30,979 bases of DNA from the NCBI GenBank assembly GCA_002413425.1, contig DHWY01000002.1, positions 241,018 to 271,996 of the forward strand, in the 5' to 3' direction. This DNA comes from Candidatus Saccharibacteria bacterium UBA5170. Lineage in GTDB: Bacteria > Patescibacteriota > Saccharimonadia > Saccharimonadales > Saccharimonadaceae. The notes beneath the pieces were generated by a model. The model was not told the DNA's origin. It saw only the letters and a list, made by a program, of their open reading frames with translations, and did not search any database. The position numbers were made by a program, and so were the translations under genes. Below are positions 1 through 10,021 of the stretch, piece after piece. Each line of letters starts with the position of its first letter. Positions within the stretch are counted from its first letter, which is position 1.

Positions 1-16
1 GAAGATAGCTATCTTC
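1..16. repeat. 16-bp perfect palindrome at window edge
   Basis: GAAGATAGCTATCTTC is its own reverse complement. It lies downstream of 23S on the transcribed strand, where 5S rRNA would be expected. Positions 17-60 have only faint resemblance to a 5S 5' half, so 5S is not called. The element is cut by the window edge and its role is unknown. Confidence 0.3.
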
Positions 17-111
17 CAACCTGTCGATGTCCAGGGACGATTATGCACGGTGATTTGAATGTAAGTTTTCTAAAAACTGACGACATTAATGAAGTTTTGA
101 TTATCATTAAA

Positions 112-124
112 TACTAGTTAAGTC
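112..124 (-). other. 23S rRNA processing stem, 3' arm
   Basis: TACTAGTTAAGTC here is the exact reverse complement of 3400-3412, just upstream of the 23S 5' end. The two arms bracket the gene and would form a 13-bp stem in the precursor, the usual RNase III-type maturation structure. A smaller hairpin (GTTAATG caag CATTAAC, 140-157) lies between this arm and the mature 3' end. Confidence 0.65.
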
Positions 125-453
125 TACCTTATCACCTCTGTTAATGCAAGCATTAACATTAATGACAAGGACATAAAAAGGCGATGGGACTATTAGTACG
201 CTTCAGCTGCACATGTTGCCATGCTTCTACCTTGCGCCTATCAAACTGATATTCTTTCAGTGTCCTCATAGGGAAATCTTATCTTGAAGTTAGTTTCGTG
301 CTTAATATGCTTTCAGCACTTATCTATTCCAAACGTAGCTACTCGACAATGCAGCAGGTGGCCACAATCGATACACCAGAGGTTTGTCCGCCCCGGTCCT
401 CTCGTACTAGGGGTAGATCTCCTCAAATTTCCTTGCGTCCGTACCGGATATAA

Positions 454-524
<71 letters not shown>

Positions 525-538
525 AAGGTGCTCCCCCT

Positions 539-573
<35 letters not shown>

Positions 574-1317
574 AGCGCCGTCTATGTGAACTATTGGGCG
601 CTATAAGCCTGTTATCCCCAGGGTAACTTTTATCCGTTTGCGCTGTCGATCCCACGTTCATGTACATAAATGTACTTACAGCGGATCACTTGCTCCGACT
701 TTCGTCTCTGCTTGGGATGTACCCCTCACAGTCAAGCTGGCTTGTGCGCATACACTATCACTTCGATTTCCATCCGAAGTTAGCCAACCTTTGAACGCCT
801 CCGCTACTCTTTAGGAGGCAACCGCCCCAGTTAAACTACCCACCATACACGGTCCCATCACCAGATAATGGTGATGGTGAGGTCAAAGTCACAACAAGGG
901 TGGTATTTCACTTGGCGCCTCCACAAATACTGGCGTATCTGCTTCAAAGGCTCCCACCTATTCTACACATGTTGTAACCTGGACCAATGTAAAGCTGTAG
1001 TAAAGCTCCATGGGGTCTTCTCGTCCTGGTACGGACAGACGGCATCTTTACCGCCAATGCACTTTCACCGAGTCCTTCGCTGAGACAGTGCCCACATGAT
1101 TACTCCATTCGTGCGGGTCAGAACTTACCTGACAAGGAATTTCGCTACCTTAGGACGGTTATAGTTACCGCCGCCGTTCACCGGGGCTTCAGTTCGCACC
1201 GTAAAGCGCTCCCCTTAACCTTCCGGCACCGGGCAGGAGTCAGCCCCTATACATCTTCTTTCGAATTAGCAGAGACCTGTGTTTTTGGTAAACAGTTCCG
1301 TGGGCTCTTTTGCTGCG

Positions 1318-1552
1318 GCCCCCACATCCAAGGATATGAGAGGTCGTGCTCAAGAATCATTACATCATACGCCGAAACGTCTGATGCAATGATATGTTTA
1401 ATCAATCATGATTATGTCTATCTCAGTAAAAAATTGTGATTTAAAAAAAAGGTTTTTGATACACAGTATTGCTACTATGCATACTCAATTATTCATTCTA
1501 ACCACCTCTACTAAGTTAGTTGAACACGGCTCACATCGTTAGATGTGGGGGC
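1318..1552 (-). other. Insertion/expanded helix in 23S (helix 63 region) with terminal inverted repeats
   Basis: The block lies between conserved 23S segments that in E. coli flank helix 63 (the segment ending in the AACAGTTCC-type strand and the one beginning CCCGAAGTTACGG). E. coli has about 58 nt there; this gene has about 250. Perfect 11-bp arms GCCCCCACATC (1318-1328) and GATGTGGGGGC (1542-1552) enclose 213 nt of AT-rich sequence with an internal hairpin (ATCATT..CATCA against TGATG..AATGAT, about 1356-1392). This is the form of a 23S intervening sequence. Whether it is excised or retained cannot be told from sequence. Confidence 0.75.
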
Positions 1553-2744
1553 AGACCTTATCCCGAAGTTACGGTCGCTGTATTGCCGAGTTCCTTAGCG
1601 AAGGTTCTCTCGTAAGCCTGAGTCTACTCGACTCGAGCACCTGTGTTGGTTTGCGGTACGGGCGGCTATAACCTAACGTACATCTGCTTTTCTAGCCAGT
1701 GCCCTCACCAAAATCGTCGTTCCGAAGAACAACTTTCACTCCCTTCGCGTTCCCGCTAGGTTGGACGAATACATACCATGAATTCGCTTTGACTACTTCA
1801 CCGTGAACAGTGTACAAATTATAACCGGTTCAGGAATATTAACCTGATGTCCATCGCCTACGCTATGCGCCTCGGCTTAGGCCCGACTAACCCTGAGATG
1901 ATTACCATGGCTCAGGAAACCTTGCTCTTACGGCCGACATGATTCTCACATGTCTTATGGTTACTCATTCCAGCATTCTCACTTCCTAACGCTCCACCCA
2001 ACTTTCCAGTTGAACTTCACCGCAGATAGGAACGCTCCTCTACCACGTGCACAATAAATTGTGTCACATCCATGTCTTCGGTAATATACTTTAGCCCCGT
2101 TACATTTTCCACGCAAGATCTCTTGACTAGTGAGCTGTTACGCACTCTTTAAATGAATGGCTGCTTCTAAGCCAACATCCTAGCTGTTTAAGAAATCTCA
2201 CCTTGTTTCCCACTGAGTATATATTTTGGGACCTTAGACGATGGTCTGGGCTGTTTCCCTTTCGAGCGCCGAGCTTAGCCCCGACGTTCTAACTGCCAAG
2301 ATACCACCAACGGTATTCGTAGTTTGTTAAGGGTGGGTATCCTTGCGGACCCCAGTCCTTTACAGAGCTCTACCCCCGTTGGCTAATTAATTGACGCTAG
2401 CCCTAAAGCTATTTCGAGGAGAACCAGCTATCTCCGAGTTCGATTGGCATTTCACCTCTAACCACAAGTCATCCGAGCACTTTGCTGCGTACGACGGTTC
2501 GGTCCTTCACTACCTATTACAGTAGCTTCAACCTGCTCATGGTTAGGTCACCCGGTTTCGGGTCTAATCCCTAGTACTATATCGCCCTATTCAGGCTCGC
2601 TTTCACTGTGGCTCCGTCACTTGACTTAACCTTGCACTAGAAATTAACTCGCTGGATCGTTCTACAAAAAGCACGCCGTCACCCCTTGCGAGGCTCCGAC
2701 TCCTTGTAAGCACACAATTTCAGGATCTATTTCACTCCCCTCCC

Positions 2745-2787
<43 letters not shown>

Positions 2788-2952
2788 ATCGTATAATATA
2801 TTTAGCCTTGGCAGGTGGTCCTGCCGGATTCAAACAGGGTTTCTCGTGCCCCGTCCTACTCGAGAAAACACAGATAAAGTCAATGTAGTTTTCGCATACG
2901 CGACTTTCACGCTCTTTGGTTAGTCATTCAAACTATTCCACTAACTACATTA

Positions 2953-3108
2953 TTTTCTTACTTTACTCACTATTTTCAGTTCGTGATCGCACGTCAGATT
3001 CCTGAAGTAAACTTCAAGCGCTCTGACATGGTCTTGTGTAATCTCACAACCCCTTATACATATTCGTCTGAAAACTTATTTACCCAGTAATAAATTACCA
3101 GGCAAAAA
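2953..3108 (-). other. Second 23S insertion (5' domain)
   Basis: About 155 nt separate the conserved ...CCACTAACTACATT segment from GGTTTGGGCTG; E. coli has only about 8 nt in the matching place (roughly E. coli 270-280 by recollection). The block is AT-rich and holds an extended hairpin: GTCAG ... TGAAGT aa ACTTCA ... CTGAC (2993-3027). No ORF of note lies in it. It could be an expansion segment or an excised intervening sequence. Confidence 0.6.
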
Positions 3109-3399
3109 TGTAAAAGGTTTGGGCTGATTCCGTTTCGCTCGCCACTACTCCGGAAATCATTATTTATTTTCTCTTCCTCGACCTACTAAGATGTTTCAGT
3201 TCAGTCGGTTCCCGTCAAACACCCTATATATTCAGGTGCAGATAATACGACATGACTCGTATTGGGTTTCCCCATTCGGATATTCCTGGATCAAAGCTTG
3301 TTGACAGCTCCCCAAGACTTTTCGCAGTCTTCCACGTCCTTCATCGGTATTATACGTCTAGGCATTCATTGTGTGCTCTTGAGTACCTTTTTATGCATT

Positions 3400-3412
3400 G
3401 ACTTAACTAGTA
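3400..3412 (-). other. 23S rRNA processing stem, 5' arm
   Basis: GACTTAACTAGTA pairs exactly with 112-124 on the far side of 23S, giving a precursor stem just outside the mature helix 1. Confidence 0.65.
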
Positions 3413-3707
3413 ATTGGTAATAACCATTATTACTTCTTACTGCCGTCAATCTTTAAAAAATTTTTTCTTACATCCAAATTGTTAAATTTCTTGTGTCGCT
3501 CTCCGCTGTACAGCGGATTGAGGTCACATTCACACACACCATGACGATGTACATTGTCTGATCTCAAGCCTTTAATCGTTCTACTCCGCCTCGCAAGCTC
3601 TAAAGTAGCACTTGTTGTGTTTTTTGCAATAAAGAGAACCTCTTACGATGCACTTTTTACTGCGTATCGCCAGAGGTTCGTAATGAACATTCGCTTAACT
3701 CCTAGTA
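3413..3707 (-). other. Long 23S leader (about 300 nt) with hairpins, no gene
   Basis: Transcribed leader between the 23S promoter and the processing stem. It contains a 14-bp palindrome (CCGCTGTACAGCGG, 3503-3516) and a long hairpin at about 3642-3680. The hairpin is built from GAACCTCT and AGAGGTTC with inner CGAT/ATCG and GCA/TGC pairings. The motif GAACCTCTGGCGA in this hairpin recurs in the hairpin after 16S. The 65-codon plus-strand ORF at 3554-3751 has no protein character and runs through the promoter, so it is not called. Confidence 0.5.
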
Positions 3708-3736
3708 ACTATACTCGCCGAGATGCACTTTTGCAA
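3708..3736 (-). promoter_or_regulatory. Promoter for 23S rRNA
   Basis: On the minus strand TTGCAA (3736-3731), a 17-nt spacer, then TATAGT (3713-3708). It sits immediately downstream of the deaminase stop codon and directs transcription into the 23S leader, making 23S independent of 16S. Confidence 0.65.
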
Positions 3737-3741
3737 GGGTT

Positions 3742-4197
3742 TTACCGATAAAAGTCGTACGAAAGCAGATTGTATTTTTTCGTATCTATCATCTGGGGTC
3801 CGCCGTTCCATAGACCAAACCATCTAATACCGCTTTGGAGAGCTAGTCGGCTGCAGACCGTACAATATGGGTCGCCTGCTTCGGTAAACGAATTATCACC
3901 TGCTATTCTCATAAAATACAGGGTAGACCCCTCAATTTCCTCCGGATAATTTTTAAGGGCATCAATAATCGCGTTCCATTCCGCATGCACGCAACATGTT
4001 TTATCTGATTTTGGTTTCTTGTCAGTATGATATTCGACATCACATGTACGCTGCGTTTCATCGCCCAGTGGTGGTGCATTATAACCCCGGCCGATAATAA
4101 CGTTTCTCTTCGATACTATTACCGACCCGCAGCGAGCTCGGTAGCACGTGGCGTACTTAGCAACAGTGGCAGCATCTTCGAAATATTTCTTATGCAT
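3742..4197 (-). CDS. dCMP deaminase / cytidine-deaminase-fold protein
   Basis: About 151 residues. It has the zinc-dependent deaminase signature: HAEWNAI supplies the Zn ligand His and the catalytic Glu, and PYCTVC supplies the two Cys ligands. The family deaminates dCMP to dUMP, feeding dTMP synthesis, and includes the ComEB type; the exact substrate cannot be read from sequence. The preferred start is ATG at 4197, one base after the TGA of the upstream peptidase gene (TGATATG), so translation is probably coupled. A TTG 18 nt further upstream (4215) is the alternative. It lies between tRNA-Ile and 23S rRNA on the same strand, an unusual place for a protein gene. It shares a transcript with the peptidase E-like gene. 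Confidence 0.85.
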   Translation of the reverse strand: MHKKYFEDAATVAKYATCYRARCGSVIVSKRNVIIGRGYNAPPLGDETQRTCDVEYHTDKKPKSDKTCCVHAEWNAIIDALKNYPEEIEGSTLYFMRIAGDNSFTEAGDPYCTVCSRLALQSGIRWFGLWNGGPQMIDTKKYNLLSYDFYR

Positions 4198-4198
4198 A

Positions 4199-4834
4199 TC
4201 AGACTTCTTGGCCAATCACGGATATATTATCATTATTAATGACAATAGCCTGCTCATCAGCTATCGGTACCGCTCTATACTCGGATAATTTGAATTTGTC
4301 TTCGATGGCACGCATAATATGGCCATATTTCTGATTACCGTAGTGAGGTATCGGCACTATATCAGTTAACCCAAATCCATCTAATATAACTTCCGGGGCA
4401 TCTTCAGGCGTATCTGCAAGTTGGAAATTGTCAATCGTCGGACCGGCTATAATCGCTCCCGCACTATCGCCTCCGTAGACGATTCCCTTAGCTATCAAGC
4501 CTTTTATAGCTACATCAAAACCAGATTGACGACTGAGCCACCTTAAATAAAAGGCATTCCCGCCACCTACCCAAATAACATCAAATTTCGATAGAGCATT
4601 TTTTACAACGCTCGCGTTGCTATATTCACGCAAGTCGAATCTAACCACTTTGCCGACCGTTGCTTGAACCATGCCTCGCGTCCGGTCAACCCACTCTCTG
4701 TGGTCGCTAGGATACATATCCGCTCCATTTTCAATTAGAGCAACGCTAATATCTTGCGCGTCCTTACCGATAAGATCTAGAAATGCTTGCTGGTTGGCAG
4801 CCGCAATTGAGACAGAGGAAAGAAATAACTTCAT
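4199..4834 (-). CDS. Peptidase E-like (family S51) serine peptidase
   Basis: 211 residues with the S51 pattern: GGGNAFYLRWL, a glycine-rich loop, and GGDSAGAIIAG, which holds the nucleophile Ser in a GDSAGA elbow. Family members (dipeptidase E, cyanophycinase relatives) cleave Asp-X dipeptides or related bonds in the cytoplasm; substrate here is not known. The length is close to the usual 230 residues. There is no signal peptide. An extended -10 (TGC-TATAAT, 4849-4841) ends six bases before the ATG, so the message is probably leaderless. The gene follows tRNA-Ile, inside what would normally be the 16S-23S spacer. The downstream deaminase start follows its stop by one base. Confidence 0.85.
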   Translation of the reverse strand: MKLFLSSVSIAAANQQAFLDLIGKDAQDISVALIENGADMYPSDHREWVDRTRGMVQATVGKVVRFDLREYSNASVVKNALSKFDVIWVGGGNAFYLRWLSRQSGFDVAIKGLIAKGIVYGGDSAGAIIAGPTIDNFQLADTPEDAPEVILDGFGLTDIVPIPHYGNQKYGHIMRAIEDKFKLSEYRAVPIADEQAIVINNDNISVIGQEV

Positions 4835-4840
4835 AGCATG

Positions 4841-4846
4841 ATTATA
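4841..4846 (-). promoter_or_regulatory. -10 element of the peptidase gene (leaderless)
   Basis: TATAAT on the minus strand, preceded by TGC (extended -10), with no clear -35. Only six bases separate it from the ATG at 4834, so +1 should fall at or next to the start codon. Confidence 0.6.
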
Positions 4847-4852
4847 GCAAAC

Positions 4853-4970
4853 AAAAAAGCATCTTCTAAACTGGTGGGCGATGAGGGACTTGAACCTCCG
4901 ACCTCGTCATTATCAGTGACGCGCTCTAACCAGCTGAGCTAATCGCCCACAATTTAGAAAATGCTTTTTT
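4853..4970 (-). terminator. Stem bracketing tRNA-Ile followed by a U-run
   Basis: AAAAAAGCATCTTCTAAA (4853-4870) and TTTAGAAAATGCTTTTTT (4953-4970) are an 18-bp inverted repeat with one G-U pair in the minus-strand RNA, and the whole tRNA-Ile lies in the loop. The 3' arm ends in six U. It may act as a processing stem for the tRNA, as an intrinsic terminator closing the tRNA-Ala/tRNA-Ile unit, or both. Confidence 0.6.
4872..4948 (-). tRNA. tRNA-Ile (anticodon GAT), CCA encoded
   Basis: The minus strand gives a full cloverleaf. The acceptor GGGCGAT pairs with ATCGCCC, the anticodon loop CTGATAA reads GAT, the T-arm contains GGTTCAAGTCC, and CCA is encoded. It is the second tRNA of the classic 16S-Ala-Ile spacer order. 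Confidence 0.96.
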
Positions 4971-5023
4971 GTAAAATTAGTTCTTGGTGGAGTGATTCAG
5001 ACTTTCGCCTGATTCACCCCATA

Positions 5024-5100
5024 TGGTGGAGCATCAGGGACTCGAACCCTGGACCCCCTGCTTGCAAAGCAGGTGCTCTAGCCAACTGAGCTAATGCCCC
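5024..5100 (-). tRNA. tRNA-Ala (anticodon TGC), CCA encoded
   Basis: Cloverleaf on the minus strand. The acceptor GGGGCAT pairs with ATGCTCC, placing a G3-U70 pair, the known alanine identity element. The anticodon loop CTTTGCAAG centres on TGC and CCA is encoded. Confidence 0.96.
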
Positions 5101-5124
5101 ACATAGACCATACGAACTTAACCC

Positions 5125-5153
5125 ATTCTATACCAGATGACCCATTGTCGCAA
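5125..5153 (-). promoter_or_regulatory. Promoter for the tRNA-Ala/tRNA-Ile unit
   Basis: On the minus strand TTGCGA (5153-5148), a 17-nt spacer and TAGAAT (5130-5125), about 25 nt before tRNA-Ala. The repeated GATGACCCATT (5136-5146 and 5176-5186) lies in and just upstream of it. It gives the tRNA pair its own start after the terminator-like hairpin behind 16S. Confidence 0.55.
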
Positions 5154-5194
5154 GGGTTACGAGCCAGCGTCAACCGATGACCCATTCGGCTAAA

Positions 5195-5229
5195 AAACTA
5201 AAGAACCCCCGGCTTTCGCCAGAGGTTCT
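5195..5229 (-). terminator. Intrinsic terminator after 16S rRNA
   Basis: In the minus-strand RNA AGAACCUCUGGC, a GAAA tetraloop, then GCCGGGGGUUCU (pairing with two G-U), followed by UUAGUUUUUU. A GNRA-capped stem and U-rich tail between 16S and tRNA-Ala would end the 16S transcript. The 5' strand shares GAACCTCTGGCGA with a hairpin in the 23S leader. Confidence 0.65.
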
Positions 5230-5236
5230 CTGTTTA

Positions 5237-5268
5237 ACAATTTAGTTGTGCAATCATCGTCAAGTTTA
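5237..5268 (-). other. 16S rRNA processing stem, 3' arm
   Basis: This segment is complementary over about 30 nt to 6920-6951 in the 16S leader (shared core CAATTTAGTTGTGCA, then ATCATCGTC, with one-base bulges). The arms bracket 16S and would form the precursor stem cut during maturation. Confidence 0.8.
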
Positions 5269-5402
5269 AGTCGAGATTTTTTTCGAACTTAGTCTTGTTC
5301 CTGATAAATCAGGAACTGCGTTATTATGTAAGCTCAACATAACAACAAGACCGACCTAGCTTCAGCAATAGATTACTCGTATTGCTGGCATAACTCTCCC
5401 TA

Positions 5403-6878
<1,476 letters not shown>

Positions 6879-6919
6879 AAAGATGTACCAGATAAATCTG
6901 ATACTATCCATACTCAATA

Positions 6920-6951
6920 TAAACTGACGATGATTTGCACAACTAAATTGT
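6920..6951 (-). other. 16S rRNA processing stem, 5' arm
   Basis: Partner of 5237-5268: the leader reads CAATTTAGTTGTGCA then AATCATCGTC, complementary to the sequence downstream of 16S. It lies about 40 nt before the mature 5' end. Confidence 0.8.
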
Positions 6952-7017
6952 CAAGGTTCTGTTCATCTGTTTAACTCCACGTTTGTTGCGCTTTGCTTTT
7001 GCAACCAGACTTAAACA

Positions 7018-7047
7018 ATCATACTCCAGATAACACCTAGGCGTCAA
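7018..7047 (-). promoter_or_regulatory. 16S rRNA promoter
   Basis: On the minus strand TTGACG (7047-7042), an 18-nt spacer and TATGAT (7023-7018), beginning only 13 nt downstream of the stop of the PAP2-like gene. It gives a leader of about 130 nt before 16S. Confidence 0.65.
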
Positions 7048-7059
7048 GGGTATTTTGAA

Positions 7060-7491
7060 TTAACTTGTAGCTAAAAAGACAACGAAGCCAATAACGCTAC
7101 CAAATAAAGCTCCCACCAAGACTTCCAGAGGGGTATGGCCCTTGGCGGCCCTTGGTATACGAATGTCGCTTTTGCTCACACGAATAAGCTGAGCGATTGC
7201 GTCGCCCTGCTCCCCGGATGAGCGTCGGACTTTCACTGCGTCGTAAGTCACAACCAGAACGAGAAGTGTAGCCAAGCCAAACAAACCAGACTGCACTCCG
7301 TCTTTAAGAAGTATGACCGTCCAGACTGCTACGGAAGTTGCGGCGTGTGAACTTGGCATACCCCCCGATATGAACAGCTGGTGAGTAAAATCTAGTTGCT
7401 GACCTTTATACATGGCAATCAGGTACTTTACAACATGAGAAGCTAACCAGGCAGCGGCAATGGTCAGGATATATGGCGATATATACCACAT
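7060..7491 (-). CDS. Divergent PAP2 family (DUF212) membrane protein
   Basis: 143 residues, four hydrophobic stretches, with the phosphatase-like motif GGMPSSHAATSVAVW near residue 45 and a late GHTPLEVLVGALFGS segment. This matches the divergent PAP2/DUF212 family (YuiD-type), related to lipid phosphatases. Substrate and activity are not established, and the family lacks the complete PAP2 set of catalytic motifs. It starts five bases after the gyrA stop, so it is the third gene of a gyrB-gyrA operon. No terminator follows; the 16S promoter begins 13 nt after its stop. Confidence 0.85.
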   Translation of the reverse strand: MWYISPYILTIAAAWLASHVVKYLIAMYKGQQLDFTHQLFISGGMPSSHAATSVAVWTVILLKDGVQSGLFGLATLLVLVVTYDAVKVRRSSGEQGDAIAQLIRVSKSDIRIPRAAKGHTPLEVLVGALFGSVIGFVVFLATS

Positions 7492-7496
7492 ATCGG

Positions 7497-10019
7497 CTAC
7501 TCTTCCTCTTCGTCGTCGTCGTCGACTTGAACCTGTTCGGGCATCAGACCTAATGAAGAAACTTTATCTCCTTCGCTCATCCGCATAATGCGTACACCTT
7601 GAGTGGTTCGCCCTAAAGTTGGAATGTCTTTCAGCCCAACTCGAATTGCTTGTCCCTTGTTAGAGATCAGCAGAACTTCGCTGGCATCTTGTTCGAGTGT
7701 TCGAACAGCGATGATCGGACCAGTCTTGGCGGTCACGACAGCAGCCTTGATACCGACGCCGCCTCGCTTGTGGGCTGGGAAGTTGGCAACCTTTGTGGCC
7801 TTACCGTAGCCGTTTTCACTTATCACCAACAGGCTTCGGCCGTCATCATCAACAATGTCCATACCGACTACCTGGTCATTCGGACGCAATCGAACTCCTC
7901 TGACACCGCGGGCTGCACGTCCCATTGGACGGGCATCCTTTTCGCTGAATCGAATCGCTTGACCAGCTGAGGTCGACACGATAACATCGTTCTCGCCAGT
8001 TGTCTTTTGGATCCATCGCAACTCATCGCCTTCATCAAGCTTGATAGCAATCAATCCATTAGTTCGAATATTGGCATAATCCTTAAGTGGTGTCTTTTTG
8101 ATTGTGCCCTTAATTGTCGCCATGAATAGATAACCGTCATCCTTAGCGTCTTTTTCATGACGAATGATTGAGGTAATTTTCTCTTCTGGCTGTAATTGAA
8201 GCAAGTTAACTGCTGCCACACCCTTGGCAGCCAAGCTGGCCGCTGGCACCTCATAGGCCTTAAGGCGAAAAATACGACCCTTGTTCGTAAAGAACAGCAA
8301 ATAGTCGTGCGTGCTGGCAGGTATGAGTTGGTCAATGACGTCTAGCTCTTTAGTCGTCATACCACGTTTGCCCTTGCCACCGCGGTGCTGTCGGCGATAC
8401 TCGCTGACAAGCGTTCGTTTGATGTAATTCTCGGTTGTCAGCAAGATGACTGATTCCTCTTCGGGAATAAGCTCTTCATCACTAAATTTACCAAGCTCAT
8501 TGTTAACCATCAGTGAACGACGCTCGTCGCCATACTTTTCTTTCATCTCTAACAACTCGGTTTTAACGATACGCAAAATTTCTGCTTCGTCAGCCAGAAT
8601 TGCTTCAAATTTGGCAATCAGAGCGTGTAACTCGGCCAATTCAGTCTCGATCTTATCACGCTCGAGTCCAGTCAAACGACGGAGTTGCATGGCAAGAATG
8701 GCCTGAGCCTGGATTTCAGATAAAGCGAACTTTTCAATCAACCCGGCTTGGGCCTCTTCGCTTGTCTTGCTGGCGCGGATGAGCTTAATGACCTCATCGA
8801 TGCGATCAAGCGCAATCTTGTACCCCTCTAGAATGTGGGCGCGGGCTTTGGCAGCTTTCAGCTCAAACTCCGTGCGGCGACGGACGACAACCTGACGGTG
8901 TTTGATGAATTCACTCAAAATCTCTTGCAAACCCAGAATACGTGGTTGAATACCGTTGATCAGCGCCAACATGTTGTAGTGGAAGCTTGTCTGCAAGGCA
9001 GTCATCTTAAACAACTGGTTGAGGATCTTCTTCGGGTATGAATCCTTACGAAGTTCAATCACGACACGTACTTTGCCACGAGCACTTTCGTCGCGTAAAT
9101 CGCTAATTATGATCTTTTTGTCTTTATGTAGTTCAGCAATCTTCTCTATTAGTGTTGCTTTATTTACACCAAAAGGCATTTCCGTAACGACGATCTGACT
9201 ACGGCCTTTCTTGGTTTCTTCGATGTTGGTGACGGCACGAATCGTGACACTTCCACGACCAGTTTGATAGGCCAACTTCATTGGTGCTCCACCATAGACA
9301 ATCGCACCGGTTGGGAAGTCTGGACCCTTGACATGCACCAAAAGGTCATCAACGGTCGCTTCGGGATTATCAATCAGATGAATCGTCGCATCAACCAGTT
9401 CGCCGAGGTTATGTGGCGGAATGCTGGTTGCCATACCGACAGCGATACCAATCTGACCATTCAAAAGAATGTTCGGAAGTTTAGCCGGTAATACCGACGG
9501 TTCTCTTTCGGAGCCATCGTAGTTGTCGCGAAAATCAACCGTATCCTTATCAAGATCGGTGAGTAGCTCATTACCGGCTCGCCCGAGTCGAGCTTCGGTA
9601 TATCGAGAGGCGGCCGCTGGGTCGCCATCCATCGAACCAAAGTTACCCTGCCCATCAACCAGCTTGTAACGCATCACCCAGTCTTGAGCTAAGCGAACCA
9701 TCGAGTCGTAGATAGATGAGTCACCGTGAGGGTGATACTTACCCATAACATCACCGACGATACGCGCACTTTTTGAGAATTTACTGCCTGGGCGCAAGTT
9801 TTGCTCGCCCATTGAATACAAAATGCGACGGTGAACTGGCTTCAAACCATCACGAACGTCAGGTAGGGCACGGTCAATAATGACACTCATTGAATAACGC
9901 AGGAAACTGTCTTCCATCACGTCTTCGACGGTACGCTTTTCGATCAAACGAGAATGCGTCACTGGAGACTCTATAATCGTTCCATCATCTTCTATTATTA
10001 TATTTTTATCATCATCCAT
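7497..10019 (-). CDS. gyrA: DNA gyrase subunit A
   Basis: 840 residues, the usual GyrA length. GyrA and GyrB form the A2B2 gyrase that introduces negative supercoils. Near the N-terminus is the conserved YSMSVIIDRALPDVRDGL segment. The catalytic Tyr is Y140 in AAASRYTEARL. The quinolone region reads HPHGDSSIYDS, with Ser101 and Asp105 equal to E. coli S83 and D87, the drug-sensitive type. A GyrA-box variant (QHRGGKG) and the repeated C-terminal beta-pinwheel blades follow, supporting gyrase over topoisomerase IV. The C-terminus is a run of Asp/Glu. ATG start two bases after the gyrB stop. Confidence 0.98.
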   Translation of the reverse strand: MDDDKNIIIEDDGTIIESPVTHSRLIEKRTVEDVMEDSFLRYSMSVIIDRALPDVRDGLKPVHRRILYSMGEQNLRPGSKFSKSARIVGDVMGKYHPHGDSSIYDSMVRLAQDWVMRYKLVDGQGNFGSMDGDPAAASRYTEARLGRAGNELLTDLDKDTVDFRDNYDGSEREPSVLPAKLPNILLNGQIGIAVGMATSIPPHNLGELVDATIHLIDNPEATVDDLLVHVKGPDFPTGAIVYGGAPMKLAYQTGRGSVTIRAVTNIEETKKGRSQIVVTEMPFGVNKATLIEKIAELHKDKKIIISDLRDESARGKVRVVIELRKDSYPKKILNQLFKMTALQTSFHYNMLALINGIQPRILGLQEILSEFIKHRQVVVRRRTEFELKAAKARAHILEGYKIALDRIDEVIKLIRASKTSEEAQAGLIEKFALSEIQAQAILAMQLRRLTGLERDKIETELAELHALIAKFEAILADEAEILRIVKTELLEMKEKYGDERRSLMVNNELGKFSDEELIPEEESVILLTTENYIKRTLVSEYRRQHRGGKGKRGMTTKELDVIDQLIPASTHDYLLFFTNKGRIFRLKAYEVPAASLAAKGVAAVNLLQLQPEEKITSIIRHEKDAKDDGYLFMATIKGTIKKTPLKDYANIRTNGLIAIKLDEGDELRWIQKTTGENDVIVSTSAGQAIRFSEKDARPMGRAARGVRGVRLRPNDQVVGMDIVDDDGRSLLVISENGYGKATKVANFPAHKRGGVGIKAAVVTAKTGPIIAVRTLEQDASEVLLISNKGQAIRVGLKDIPTLGRTTQGVRIMRMSEGDKVSSLGLMPEQVQVDDDDEEEE

Positions 10020-10021
10020 AA

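Noticed and set aside
1318..1552. Group I or homing-endonuclease intron in 23S
   Set aside because: Too short for an encoded endonuclease, lies in a variable helix rather than a conserved intron site, and terminal inverted repeats fit an intervening sequence better.
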